Below are positions 26,028 through 33,034 of a stretch of DNA of 34,899 nt, in pieces. The position numbers and the translations under genes are program-made. A model generated the notes under the pieces. That model saw only the letters and a program-made list of their open reading frames with translations, did no database searches and was not told the origin of the DNA. The stretch is taken from positions 1 to 34,899 of IMG/VR virus record IMGVR_UViG_3300023184_000321, one strand, 5' to 3'. Positions within the stretch are counted from its first letter, which is position 1; every line of letters starts with the position of its first letter. The DNA comes from a virus.

Positions 26028-26834
26028 TTATATTAAGGTTCGTTTAATTTCATTCAAATCTTCCGGTAAATAATTTCTAAAATTGGTTTTAATATATTCA
26101 AATAACTTTATAGCATATTCATAGTTGTGTCGTGGGCCGGGGTGTAAGCCATCCGTTCCTCTATCTAAATAATTTTTATATTCACCATCAAATCTATTAA
26201 ATTCATTATAATCCTTTGATATTCCAAAATGGCCGTTCCACAACCAATTGCATTTTTTTGTTTCTAAAAAATACTTTATAAGTAAGTGATTTTTATACCA
26301 ATTAATAAAATTTGCACTATCATTTTGTAAAGAAATTAAATGATTTTGTACCTCACGTCCTTCTTCTGTGTTTTCCAACCAACCCCAACTGGCAGTGGGC
26401 ATGAATGGTTCTACTCCATTATTTTCGGTATATATTTCTCTTCTTTGTGGATTTGTGTACATTATTAATACTAAATCTGGTTTTACTAAGTCATAGTAAG
26501 TTAATAAACATCTGGTAATATAATCATTACTTCTTCCGCCCATTCCAAAATTCAAATTAACTCCGTTAGGTATATATTTTGTAAAATTATAAGACCAGGT
26601 TTCATTGTTATTTACACCCACACCTTCGGTTATAGAGCACCCGATAGCCATTATTTTGAATCCGGGTTTATCAAATGAATCGGCCCTAAATCCCATTTCG
26701 TTATAAGTATATACGGATAACCCCGATTTATCACTTCCAGACGTTTTATATGTTTGGTTTTTTCTTTCGGTTAATTTCCATGCATAGGACGATATTTCAA
26801 ATTCTTCTGGTGTCCAATATTTTAATGCATCCAT
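26028..26834 (-). CDS. SGNH/GDSL-like hydrolase B
   Basis: The 268-aa protein has the SGNH blocks. IMAIGCSITEGVGVNNNETW carries Ser67 as candidate nucleophile, FGMGGRSNDYI supplies the Gly and Asn of the oxyanion hole, and DGLHPGPRHNYEYA near residue 235 carries the DxxH pair. Substrates in the family are acylated sugars or lipids. It is the last gene of the enzymatic island transcript, with one base between it and the sulfotransferase-like gene, so the two may act on the same surface glycan. It is related only distantly to the SGNH protein at 23862. Confidence 0.85.
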   Translation of the reverse strand: MDALKYWTPEEFEISSYAWKLTERKNQTYKTSGSDKSGLSVYTYNEMGFRADSFDKPGFKIMAIGCSITEGVGVNNNETWSYNFTKYIPNGVNLNFGMGGRSNDYITRCLLTYYDLVKPDLVLIMYTNPQRREIYTENNGVEPFMPTASWGWLENTEEGREVQNHLISLQNDSANFINWYKNHLLIKYFLETKKCNWLWNGHFGISKDYNEFNRFDGEYKNYLDRGTDGLHPGPRHNYEYAIKLFEYIKTNFRNYLPEDLNEIKRTLI

Positions 26835-26835
26835 C

Positions 26836-27555
26836 TTAAATTAATTGTTTTGTTTTTTCAAATCTTTTTTCAAAATTGTCCCAAACCCAATTTTTTAATC
26901 TATCGTCTTTTACAATTTTGTTTGAAAGTTTATTATATGAGTTTAATTTTTCTAACTTAAATTCTGTACCATATCGGTTTGTTATAAAATTTTCAAATTT
27001 ATCTAATTCCTTAAAATCAAATTCATATGTACATTTATTGTTTTTTTTCCAAGTGTTTTGAGATAGTAATAATGCTGGGTAATAGTAATGGTCTTTTAGT
27101 GGGTGGTCTTTTATTTCACAAAAATGAAAAGTATATTCATATTTCAGCTTTACCATTTCATCGTCAATATATTTATTTGCATTTCTATTTATGGAATGTA
27201 TTGTATCTATATATTTTTTTGTAAAATTATTGTATAACCAATTATTATCAATATCTTCCCATTTTATAATAGGAATTAATCCGGCATTTGTCATAGATAA
27301 CCACATAAATTCTAATGCAGCATACCACCTATCAAACCAATCTCTATTGACACATATTGTTTCTTTTATTCCAAAAAAATTATATAATTTTTCGACCTCT
27401 AAGTGTACATGTAAACCTTTATCATAATATTTTTCTTTATAATCATAAGGATATTTACAATTCAATGTAGAATTTATAAGTGCACTTTCAATTGAAGTGC
27501 TGGCACACCTTGGAATTGCTAACCATATTAAATCATCATTTATACATAAAGACAT
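26836..27555 (-). CDS. Sulfotransferase-like protein
   Basis: The 239-aa protein begins with a beta strand and loop, LIWLAIPRCASTSIESALIN. This resembles the PAPS-binding P-loop (PKxGSTS) of sulfotransferases, with Arg16-Cys17-Ala18-Ser19-Thr20-Ser21 here. A second element, VNRDWFDRWYAAL near residue 90, resembles the 3'-phosphate-binding RxxxxR/S region. These enzymes transfer sulfate from PAPS to sugars or tyrosines. The length is short but within range for phage and bacterial forms. It lies between a 2OG oxygenase and an SGNH hydrolase in one transcript. The assignment is by P-loop and layout and could also describe a nucleotide-binding relative. Confidence 0.7.
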   Translation of the reverse strand: MSLCINDDLIWLAIPRCASTSIESALINSTLNCKYPYDYKEKYYDKGLHVHLEVEKLYNFFGIKETICVNRDWFDRWYAALEFMWLSMTNAGLIPIIKWEDIDNNWLYNNFTKKYIDTIHSINRNANKYIDDEMVKLKYEYTFHFCEIKDHPLKDHYYYPALLLSQNTWKKNNKCTYEFDFKELDKFENFITNRYGTEFKLEKLNSYNKLSNKIVKDDRLKNWVWDNFEKRFEKTKQLI

Positions 27556-27588
27556 AACTTAAATTTTTTATTAAACTATCATATTATG

Positions 27589-28137
27589 TTATATAATAGT
27601 TTTAATATTTTTACTTTTTACATTTAACCAAGACACCAAAGAATACCTTGTGCCAGTTATAATTGGAGCCACTTTATGTTTGGTGTTGGATGGAAAGATA
27701 AATAAATTTCCGATTCCTTTTTCAAATTCTATTACATTATCATCTAAATCCATATACAATAATTCTCCTCCTGTATATTCGTTGTTTAATTGTATTACAA
27801 CTGAACAAATTCTATGTGATGAGGGTAATGAGTTTGTATCAATATGCCAATCATAGTGACCCCCTTCTTCATATTTTACAAATTGAAATTTTTCTTGTGT
27901 TTGTTCTAAACTATACCCTTTAATTATTTCAGTATTATTTAGATAGTTTATTAATCTATTTGTAACATCTGATAACTCAACTGATTTAACTTTTGCATTT
28001 CGTTTTTCTAAATCAATTACATACCCAACAGGTGAACCCACTTCTCCCAAATTTAATTTTACATTTATATTTTGTTGGATTATTAATTCACATTCTTTTT
28101 TTGAAAGAAAATTATTAATAGTTTTAATGTAACTCAT
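27589..28137 (-). CDS. 2OG-Fe(II) oxygenase (prolyl 4-hydroxylase-like), A copy
   Basis: The 182-aa protein has the full iron/2-oxoglutarate set: HYDWHID (His98, Asp100) and, after a beta-rich span with YTGGELLYMD, FIFPSNTKHKVAPI (His154) and GTRYSLVSWL (Arg164, which holds 2-oxoglutarate). The length and order match the P4Hc/2OG-FeII_Oxy family, which hydroxylates protein, peptide or nucleic-acid substrates. It directly follows the zinc-ribbon gene at 28143 (five bases between), mirroring the second zinc-ribbon/oxygenase pair at 30078-31038. The substrate is unknown; a product of the island itself is one possibility. Confidence 0.9.
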   Translation of the reverse strand: MSYIKTINNFLSKKECELIIQQNINVKLNLGEVGSPVGYVIDLEKRNAKVKSVELSDVTNRLINYLNNTEIIKGYSLEQTQEKFQFVKYEEGGHYDWHIDTNSLPSSHRICSVVIQLNNEYTGGELLYMDLDDNVIEFEKGIGNLFIFPSNTKHKVAPIITGTRYSLVSWLNVKSKNIKTII

Positions 28138-28142
28138 TTATT

Positions 28143-28421
28143 TTATATTATGGATTTATCATTTTTATTATGAAAAAATGGATAATCTACATCTTTCCAC
28201 TTCCCCAATGGACATGCATTAAACATATCCGTAAATACTTTTTTTACAACGGGACAACCACATTCACCACAAACAATACCCAATTTTAACTCTTTAATTA
28301 TTTTTTTTTTAGATGGACATGTTTCACATATATTAGCACGTAGGTTGGCCAGTGATATTTGTCTTTTTGTTGGGTTTTTTGCAATTGCCCATGTTTTTAT
28401 TATTGTAAATAAATCAGCCAT
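28143..28421 (-). CDS. Small zinc-ribbon-like protein A
   Basis: The 92-aa protein has seven Cys. The arrangement is CETCP, about 17 residues, CGECGC, about 15 residues, then CPLGKW. The protein at 30811-31038 shares the whole pattern (CVECP, CKECGC, CPLNKW), so they are paralogues and likely bind one or more zinc ions. The N-terminal helix (MADLFTIIKTWAIAKNPTKR) is basic and could interact with RNA, DNA or a partner. No enzyme activity is suggested. It sits five bases before a 2OG oxygenase, as its paralogue precedes another. I infer an adaptor or substrate-binding partner for the oxygenase. Confidence 0.82.
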   Translation of the reverse strand: MADLFTIIKTWAIAKNPTKRQISLANLRANICETCPSKKKIIKELKLGIVCGECGCPVVKKVFTDMFNACPLGKWKDVDYPFFHNKNDKSII

Positions 28422-28441
28422 ATAACTTTAATTATTTTTTA

Positions 28442-28528
28442 TTAAGAATTAACTACAATAATTAATGAACCAATTTCGGTCATTATTGTATTCATATTAT
28501 TAATATCAGTATTTGTAATTATTTTCAT
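28442..28528 (-). CDS. Possible 28-aa peptide gene
   Basis: This 29-codon ORF (MKIITNTDINNMNTIMTEIG, then eight residues) starts 21 bases after the Hint-protein stop and ends 21 bases before the zinc-ribbon ATG. It fills a 127-nt gap in a densely coded region. Size alone makes it uncertain. It has three internal Met and a hydrophobic C-terminus (SLIIVVNS). Its place right after the large Hint-type gene raises the idea of a peptide substrate, but no sequence feature shows this. Confidence 0.35.
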   Translation of the reverse strand: MKIITNTDINNMNTIMTEIGSLIIVVNS

Positions 28529-28548
28529 TTTTTTATTTTTTATTTGGT

Positions 28549-30036
28549 TTATAGACAATATCTTGGATAACTCCAACAATACCCCGCACCGGTACATACT
28601 GTACCTTTACCAATACAGCTGTTAGTAGTACAAGAACCTGGGCCAGTACAAAATTCATAGTTATGTTCAATTGCAGCAAATGATATTGAATTAGTGGTGT
28701 CGTTTGTTCTTGTTAAGAATATATGTTTATCTGCTACTGTAATTATCCATCCTGAAAAGATTTGAGATGTTGTAATCACTGATGTTACTTCCTTTGTTAT
28801 CGTTGATACTACGGATACATTGGATGAATCTATTAATATAACTAAATCACCAGCGACCATATTACCTATTGATGAAAAAATAACACTATTGTTTCTCTCT
28901 ACTAAATAAAATGAATTTTCGGTATCTTCCCATATAGTATTATCGGTAAATGTGATTGTAGAATAATTTGTTAATTTATTTACTTTCTTTTTATGTGTAA
29001 TAGTATTTGGTGTATATACTACCCCAGTCATAAAATCTGCAATCGGTAGTGTGTACTCACCCAATTCATATAAAATATTACTATTATCTATATTTGGTAT
29101 TGTTATTGATTTAACTAAATCACCCACTTCCAATTCTAATGCCGTTTTCCAACTACCGTCCGCCATTTGTACTTGGTCGGTATCTAATAATTTTGGTTGC
29201 ATTAAGTCCGCCGTTTCGGTTATATATGCATTTCTATACATAATGTCCAATTCAAATGATGTGGTATTATATACAGGTTCCGTTGGAATAAATTGACTAG
29301 TTAAATCGGTATATTGTCCTATTGTAATACTTTGTAAAGTCGGTGGATATAATACATTCAAACTTCTAATTTTTGTTATTTGATTATTATGTTTTTTTGA
29401 ATCATTAAAATAATATTCCATTAAGAAATAATCACTAGTAACATTGTTTGCAATAATAGTATCTAATTCTGTTTGTGAACTAACTTTATATAATTTTGGA
29501 TATAAATTTTTGTTATAATTTGGATATCTACATTTCAAAATAAAATTTGGGTGGATTCCATTATCTGTTATTGTTGTTATGTTATTAACCAACATATTGG
29601 AATCGTCTAAATATGCAAATTGAGAACCAAATGTAGAATCTTTTACTAAATTCATAAAATGGACTTTATCTCTACAATATGTATCATCTACTAATGCCGT
29701 TGTATCGTACGCACTTCTGATAATTAAAGTTGTATCATTATCTTCAATATAAGGTATCGTTATTGAATCGGTTCTAATGTATCTATATTCATATACAATT
29801 GACAACTCAGCGGACATACTGCTAAATACATCTGATAATGCTTTGTTTCCACCAATATAGCATAGATGTAAAAAACCATTGGATGTTATAAATTCTTTCA
29901 AATTTGTGATATCATAAACATCCGAATCATCTTCTATTTTATTGGTACTATATCCAACATTTGTATTTATTTCAATTGGTTTCAAATTACCAATTTTGTC
30001 ATACATAAAATCCGAACCCATTAATACTGTTCTCAT
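28549..30036 (-). CDS. ATP-grasp-like / Hint-like protein with Cys-rich C-terminal tail
   Basis: The 495-aa protein appears to have three parts. Residues 1-280 carry ATP-grasp-like pieces: IEINTNVGYS, LIIRSAYDTTALVDDTYCRD, FILKCRYP and FLMEYYF. Residues ~283-460 look like a Hint domain: LLDTDQVQMADGSWKTALEL then VGDLVK, LVERNNSVIFSSI with GDLVILID, and the block-F-like WIITVADKHIFLTRTN followed by AIEHN. Residues ~461-495 are a tail with six Cys and five Gly (CTGPGSC, CIGKGTVC, GYC, YCL). Canonical intein splice residues are missing: no Cys or Ser at the Hint start, and Tyr instead of Cys/Ser/Thr after HN. It sits between two zinc-ribbon/oxygenase pairs. The reading is by pattern; the Hint part is more secure than the ATP-grasp part. 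Confidence 0.78.
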   Translation of the reverse strand: MRTVLMGSDFMYDKIGNLKPIEINTNVGYSTNKIEDDSDVYDITNLKEFITSNGFLHLCYIGGNKALSDVFSSMSAELSIVYEYRYIRTDSITIPYIEDNDTTLIIRSAYDTTALVDDTYCRDKVHFMNLVKDSTFGSQFAYLDDSNMLVNNITTITDNGIHPNFILKCRYPNYNKNLYPKLYKVSSQTELDTIIANNVTSDYFLMEYYFNDSKKHNNQITKIRSLNVLYPPTLQSITIGQYTDLTSQFIPTEPVYNTTSFELDIMYRNAYITETADLMQPKLLDTDQVQMADGSWKTALELEVGDLVKSITIPNIDNSNILYELGEYTLPIADFMTGVVYTPNTITHKKKVNKLTNYSTITFTDNTIWEDTENSFYLVERNNSVIFSSIGNMVAGDLVILIDSSNVSVVSTITKEVTSVITTSQIFSGWIITVADKHIFLTRTNDTTNSISFAAIEHNYEFCTGPGSCTTNSCIGKGTVCTGAGYCWSYPRYCL

Positions 30037-30053
30037 ACTTTCATATTATTTCT

Positions 30054-30061
30054 TATAAATA
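30054..30061 (-). promoter_or_regulatory. TATTTATA octamer (candidate late signal)
   Basis: Coding-strand TATTTATA lies 17 nt before the ATG at 30036 of the Hint-type gene, inside the 41-nt gap after the 2OG oxygenase. Confidence 0.35.
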
Positions 30062-30077
30062 TTATATTTTTTCTTTA

Positions 30078-30713
30078 TTATAATAAAGATTTTTTATTCT
30101 TAATATTCACAATATCAAATCCGACATTGGAACAAATTGCAATTCTATCTTCATTAGAGTTTGGTATCAAGTTCGGCCGATGCATTACATCTTTACCAAA
30201 AATTACAAATTCACCTTCGTTTGGTAGAATTTCTATTAATTCAGCACCATCCTTAAATCCTAACATTCCTTCATTTTTTTTTAGGTTTTTTGGTATTTGC
30301 AAATAAAAACAATAAGTCCAAGTTGTTGCAATCGGTACAATAGTGTTTTTATGTGGATGTGAAGTATCGTAACTAATTGCAATCGGATGGTTGTGATAAT
30401 CAATTTTATGTGTAATGAGTTCTTTTGTATTTGGTGTTGTCTTAAATACCCAAGTCTTGCCGGCCCATGCACCATTCCAATTAATTCCCTCAACTAATCC
30501 AGATATTTGTTTACAAGCTTCAATTCCATATTTGATTACTGATTCTATTTCTTTAGATTGTATACCAAATATACTTGTGTTTGTGTCGGTATAACCAATT
30601 GATAAAATATTTTGTTCAACTCTGTTTATTAATGATTCTTTTGAATATTCCCAATTATAGTCAGTACGATATATGTCTATATTTTTACTAAGTTGTTGTT
30701 TTACTATATTCAT
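30078..30713 (-). CDS. 2OG-Fe(II) oxygenase-like protein, B copy
   Basis: The protein is 211 aa when started at the ATG at 30713. A longer reading frame runs to 30761, but that start lies in the -35 box of the promoter at 30733-30763, so the transcript would not include it. The second half reads like the 2OG-FeII_Oxy_5 type: TSHPHKNTIVPIATTWTYCF, then FYLQIP, GEFVIFGKDVMHRPN and EDRIAICSNVGF, giving candidate iron ligands at HPH and MH and a 2-oxoglutarate-binding Arg. The N-terminal half is poorly conserved. It is likely a hydroxylase of unknown substrate, paired with the zinc-ribbon gene at 30811. Confidence 0.72.
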   Translation of the reverse strand: MNIVKQQLSKNIDIYRTDYNWEYSKESLINRVEQNILSIGYTDTNTSIFGIQSKEIESVIKYGIEACKQISGLVEGINWNGAWAGKTWVFKTTPNTKELITHKIDYHNHPIAISYDTSHPHKNTIVPIATTWTYCFYLQIPKNLKKNEGMLGFKDGAELIEILPNEGEFVIFGKDVMHRPNLIPNSNEDRIAICSNVGFDIVNIKNKKSLL

Positions 30714-30732
30714 ATATAAACTATTAAAACCA

Positions 30733-30763
30733 AATATACGATAAATATCCCACATTACCAAAT
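30733..30763 (-). promoter_or_regulatory. Promoter-like element, copy 5 of 5 (upstream of oxygenase B)
   Basis: TTGGTA (30756-30761), 17 bp, TATATT (30733-30738) on the minus strand. It probably drives the 2OG-B/Hint/zinc-ribbon/2OG-A/sulfotransferase/SGNH transcript. It sets the oxygenase start at 30713, with a leader of about 13 nt. Confidence 0.72.
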
Positions 30764-30810
30764 AAAATATCGGCGGGGGTTGGGGGCAAAGTCGTTTTTT
30801 AAGAAAATTT

Positions 30811-31038
30811 TTAGAATATACCTTCTATTGATAGTTTCCACTTATTCAAAGGACATCCCATTTCATTACCACTATATATCTTATGTTCTATATAGCATCC
30901 ACATTCTTTACACTCCGGTCTTTTTAATTTTACGAAAGATGGACACTCCACACATACTCTATATCTTAATTCAGCAGTGATTTGTTGTTCTTGTGTGGGT
31001 TGTGACCTTACTATCCATTTATTTGGGATTTTAGTCAT
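30811..31038 (-). CDS. Small zinc-ribbon-like protein B
   Basis: The 75-aa protein shares its Cys pattern with the protein at 28143-28421: CVECP, CKECGC and CPLNKW, with the Lys-Trp ending also kept. Six or seven Cys in this spacing suggest one or two zinc sites. The N-terminus is basic and short (MTKIPNKWIVRSQPTQEQQI). It lies before oxygenase B with a promoter between them, so it is a separate transcript from the pair's partner, unlike copy A. Its last residues overlap nothing; the gap to the promoter contains a C-rich run on the minus strand (30771-30787). Confidence 0.8.
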   Translation of the reverse strand: MTKIPNKWIVRSQPTQEQQITAELRYRVCVECPSFVKLKRPECKECGCYIEHKIYSGNEMGCPLNKWKLSIEGIF

Positions 31039-31044
31039 ATACCG

Positions 31045-31194
31045 TTATTTGTTAGTCCTCCACCATTTTTTCCTCTCTATGTACCAAAATGGAAACTTAC
31101 ACACCCAATAGATAGTTATACCACAGGCAGCAAGGAAAAGCATAGGAAAAAGGATTATAGAGGTTATGATATCTTTAATACTAAACTTTTTCAT
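31045..31194 (-). CDS. Small membrane protein
   Basis: The start is placed at the ATG at 31194, giving 49 aa. A longer frame runs to 31281 but would overlap the end of the upstream gene by 86 nt. The protein is MKKFSIKDIITSIILFPMLF followed by LAACGITIYW, a Trp-rich stretch (WVCKFPFWYIERKKWW) and a Lys-rich end. It has one strong hydrophobic helix. LAAC looks like a lipobox, but the sequence after Cys stays hydrophobic, so a plain membrane anchor is more likely than a lipoprotein. Confidence 0.65.
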   Translation of the reverse strand: MKKFSIKDIITSIILFPMLFLAACGITIYWVCKFPFWYIERKKWWRTNK

Positions 31195-31195
31195 A

Positions 31196-32170
31196 TTATT
31201 TCGATAACTTCTTTTGAATATCCACAAGTTGTTGTTGTAACTGTTGTGTAGTTTGAGTATTTGTAGCTTGTGTTTGAGCAAGTTGTTGAGTCAATGTTGC
31301 ATTTTGTTTTGCAATCGCTTCTTGTTGAGCGGCTATATCAGCTTGTACTTTTCTTTGTGCGGATTGTGTGTCTCTATATTCTTGTACACTACCTACTTCT
31401 TTATAGATAACTTGATGTAAGTCTTTTGCACCCAATAGTTGTTTATTAGGGTCGGATAGCGAGTTTGCAGTAATTTCGACTTTACCAAGATTAACAGGTA
31501 TAATTCCTTCAAAGAATGTATGCTTAATCATTTCAAAGTCTGCTCTTAATAGGGTTAGTCTTTCTCTTACCCCTTCTATAAACACTTTTAGTTTGGGCAT
31601 ATCTAATAATTCGTTTTGAGGTTGTAATACCACATTTAATGCATCTAATGAATAAGCAGCTTCAGGAGCTAGTTTTAATTGATATAGGGTATATGTATCT
31701 AATCCTCTTATAGAGTCCTGATTAAGAGTATAGTTAATTTGTGTAATGAGGTTATTCGGTATTCCGTCCGTTTTACTGCCTTCATATATGTACTCTACTG
31801 AACTTACTCCTGCTTTGATTCCTTTAGTATCTTGTAAGTTACCTATGGATTCTAAACGAGATATATCCAACTCAATAATCTTAATGGTCTTACCTATCAC
31901 TACATCTTTGGTCTTTACCTTTAGAGTACCATTTTGTATTATATCGTAATGTGGATTGTTGGATTCTTTTATTAAGTTTAGAGTAGTTAGAGAACATAGA
32001 TAGTCCTCACCTACCTTAACTATAATGCCATTTGCCTGTATAAGAGGTTTAAGATTTTGTAGAGGAACGCCAATGGGTAGGGTAATAGGGGTTATTGCTT
32101 TATCGGCCGAAATTATCCAATTAGAACCTACTTTAGAATATCTGTCCGGATTTTGTGATATAGTTTTCAT
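31196..32170 (-). CDS. Unknown protein with Gln-rich coiled-coil C-terminus
   Basis: The 324-aa protein starts MKTISQNPDRYSKVGSNWII, followed by an apparent beta-rich region to about residue 130 (ITLPIGVPLQNLKPLIQANG; VKTKDVVIGKTIKIIELDI). A helical middle follows. The C-terminal ~60 residues are a Gln/Thr/Ala-rich coiled coil (KQNATLTQQLAQTQATNTQT and onward). No family is recognised. It overlaps the 107-aa gene upstream by 38 nt and is followed by the 49-aa membrane protein one base away. It could be a phage-encoded surface or structural accessory protein. Confidence 0.78.
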   Translation of the reverse strand: MKTISQNPDRYSKVGSNWIISADKAITPITLPIGVPLQNLKPLIQANGIIVKVGEDYLCSLTTLNLIKESNNPHYDIIQNGTLKVKTKDVVIGKTIKIIELDISRLESIGNLQDTKGIKAGVSSVEYIYEGSKTDGIPNNLITQINYTLNQDSIRGLDTYTLYQLKLAPEAAYSLDALNVVLQPQNELLDMPKLKVFIEGVRERLTLLRADFEMIKHTFFEGIIPVNLGKVEITANSLSDPNKQLLGAKDLHQVIYKEVGSVQEYRDTQSAQRKVQADIAAQQEAIAKQNATLTQQLAQTQATNTQTTQQLQQQLVDIQKKLSK

Positions 32171-32456
32171 CGTTTGTTATTTCTATAAACGCTCTATTAT
32201 AGATAGTCGTTTCTTTCTTTATTCTTTTGTTACTTCTTAATTTATATATTGCCCTTTGTAGTTCTTGATACATTCCTATTTCGATTGCATCACATATGGT
32301 ATAGTTAATTTCTAAGTCTGGCTCTATTTGCTTAAAGGATTCTACCCCTTCTTCCTTAATTTGTTCCTTCTTATTCTTAAATCCAATAACATGTGCTACA
32401 CCTACCGATGTTCCAAATGCATCTGCTGCGTCGACATATACACTTTCTTTAATCAT
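32133..32456 (-). CDS. Unknown 107-aa protein overlapping its downstream gene
   Basis: The protein begins MIKESVYVDAADAFGTSVGV, continues with a Lys/Glu-rich helix (GFKNKKEQIKEEGVESFKQI) and ends in a short beta-prone stretch (NRAFIEITNDENYI). Its last 38 nt overlap the start of the 324-aa gene in another frame, which constrains both sequences. It starts three bases after the stop of the gene at 32460. No known motif; intracellular. Confidence 0.72.
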   Translation of the reverse strand: MIKESVYVDAADAFGTSVGVAHVIGFKNKKEQIKEEGVESFKQIEPDLEINYTICDAIEIGMYQELQRAIYKLRSNKRIKKETTIYNRAFIEITNDENYITKSGQIF

Positions 32457-32459
32457 TTT

Positions 32460-32861
32460 TTAACATTTTACGTCCGGAGGAATATTTCTTGCTTTATCGT
32501 ATATGTCCGATTTAAGGTGGTCTAAGTTTTTAATAATCACCTGTGCCATTGCTTGAACTAATAACTCTTTTTGTTTGTGGTTACCCTTAATAGTCTTTTG
32601 TATGTCTTTGCATTGTTTTTGCATATCCTTTATATCTTCTTGCATTCTATCCCATTCAATATTATTAAGTCGTTCGTTTATAGCATTAGGTACTACTATT
32701 TTCTTTTTCATTACATTAGGGATATTAGATAACTGACTTATTCCGAATTGTTGATTAAACATATCATTCCCACAACGGGTTAAGTAATCTTCATCGGATT
32801 CGTCAGGCTCTCTTTCACAATGCCCCTCATATACCTTTAATAATAATTCTTTTAATTTCAT
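32460..32861 (-). CDS. Unknown 133-aa helical protein (start moved to 32861)
   Basis: The ATG at 32861 gives MKLKELLLKVYEG at the start. A longer frame to 32900 would be translated from a terminator hairpin (32887-32919), so its first 13 residues are not likely protein. The body is helical and charged with Cys at scattered sites (EGHCEREPDESDEDY; MQKQCKDIQK) and ends IPPDVKC. No recognised family. It is the first gene after the terminator and probably has its own promoter. Confidence 0.75.
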   Translation of the reverse strand: MKLKELLLKVYEGHCEREPDESDEDYLTRCGNDMFNQQFGISQLSNIPNVMKKKIVVPNAINERLNNIEWDRMQEDIKDMQKQCKDIQKTIKGNHKQKELLVQAMAQVIIKNLDHLKSDIYDKARNIPPDVKC

Positions 32862-32886
32862 ACTAATAAATATCATTAAATAGAAT

Positions 32887-32919
32887 AAAAAAACCCCCAC
32901 TTATTTAAGGTGAGGGTTT
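32887..32919 (-). terminator. Rho-independent terminator after the 36-aa membrane-peptide gene
   Basis: A ten-pair stem, AAACCCTCAC with GTGGGGGTTT (one G-U pair), closes a nine-base loop and is followed by seven Ts on the minus strand. It lies five bases after the stop at 32924. Confidence 0.9.
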
Positions 32920-32923
32920 CAGT

Positions 32924-33034
32924 TTATAATTTAATAAACCTTTTGACGAAAGAAACTGCGTAAGGTAAAACTTTCCACCCTACTAATACACCTACCCAAA
33001 ACGGATAGTGTAAAACGAAATCTAATACTTCCAT
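32924..33034 (-). CDS. 36-aa membrane peptide
   Basis: This short ORF reads MEVLDFVLHYPFWVGVLVGW then KVLPYAVSFVKRFIKL. It is one hydrophobic helix with a basic C-terminus, and its stop is five bases before a strong terminator, which supports a real small gene. It could be a membrane peptide of toxin, holin or regulator type; nothing in the sequence decides. A TATTTATA octamer lies 47 nt upstream. Confidence 0.6.
   Translation of the reverse strand: MEVLDFVLHYPFWVGVLVGWKVLPYAVSFVKRFIKL

Noticed and set aside
28549-30036. Splicing intein inside the 495-aa protein
   Set aside because: No Cys/Ser at the start of the Hint-like part and Tyr follows the HN; there is no recognisable extein downstream.
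30771-30787. G-quadruplex upstream of promoter copy 5
   Set aside because: There are only two long G-runs; four are needed for a standard intramolecular quadruplex.
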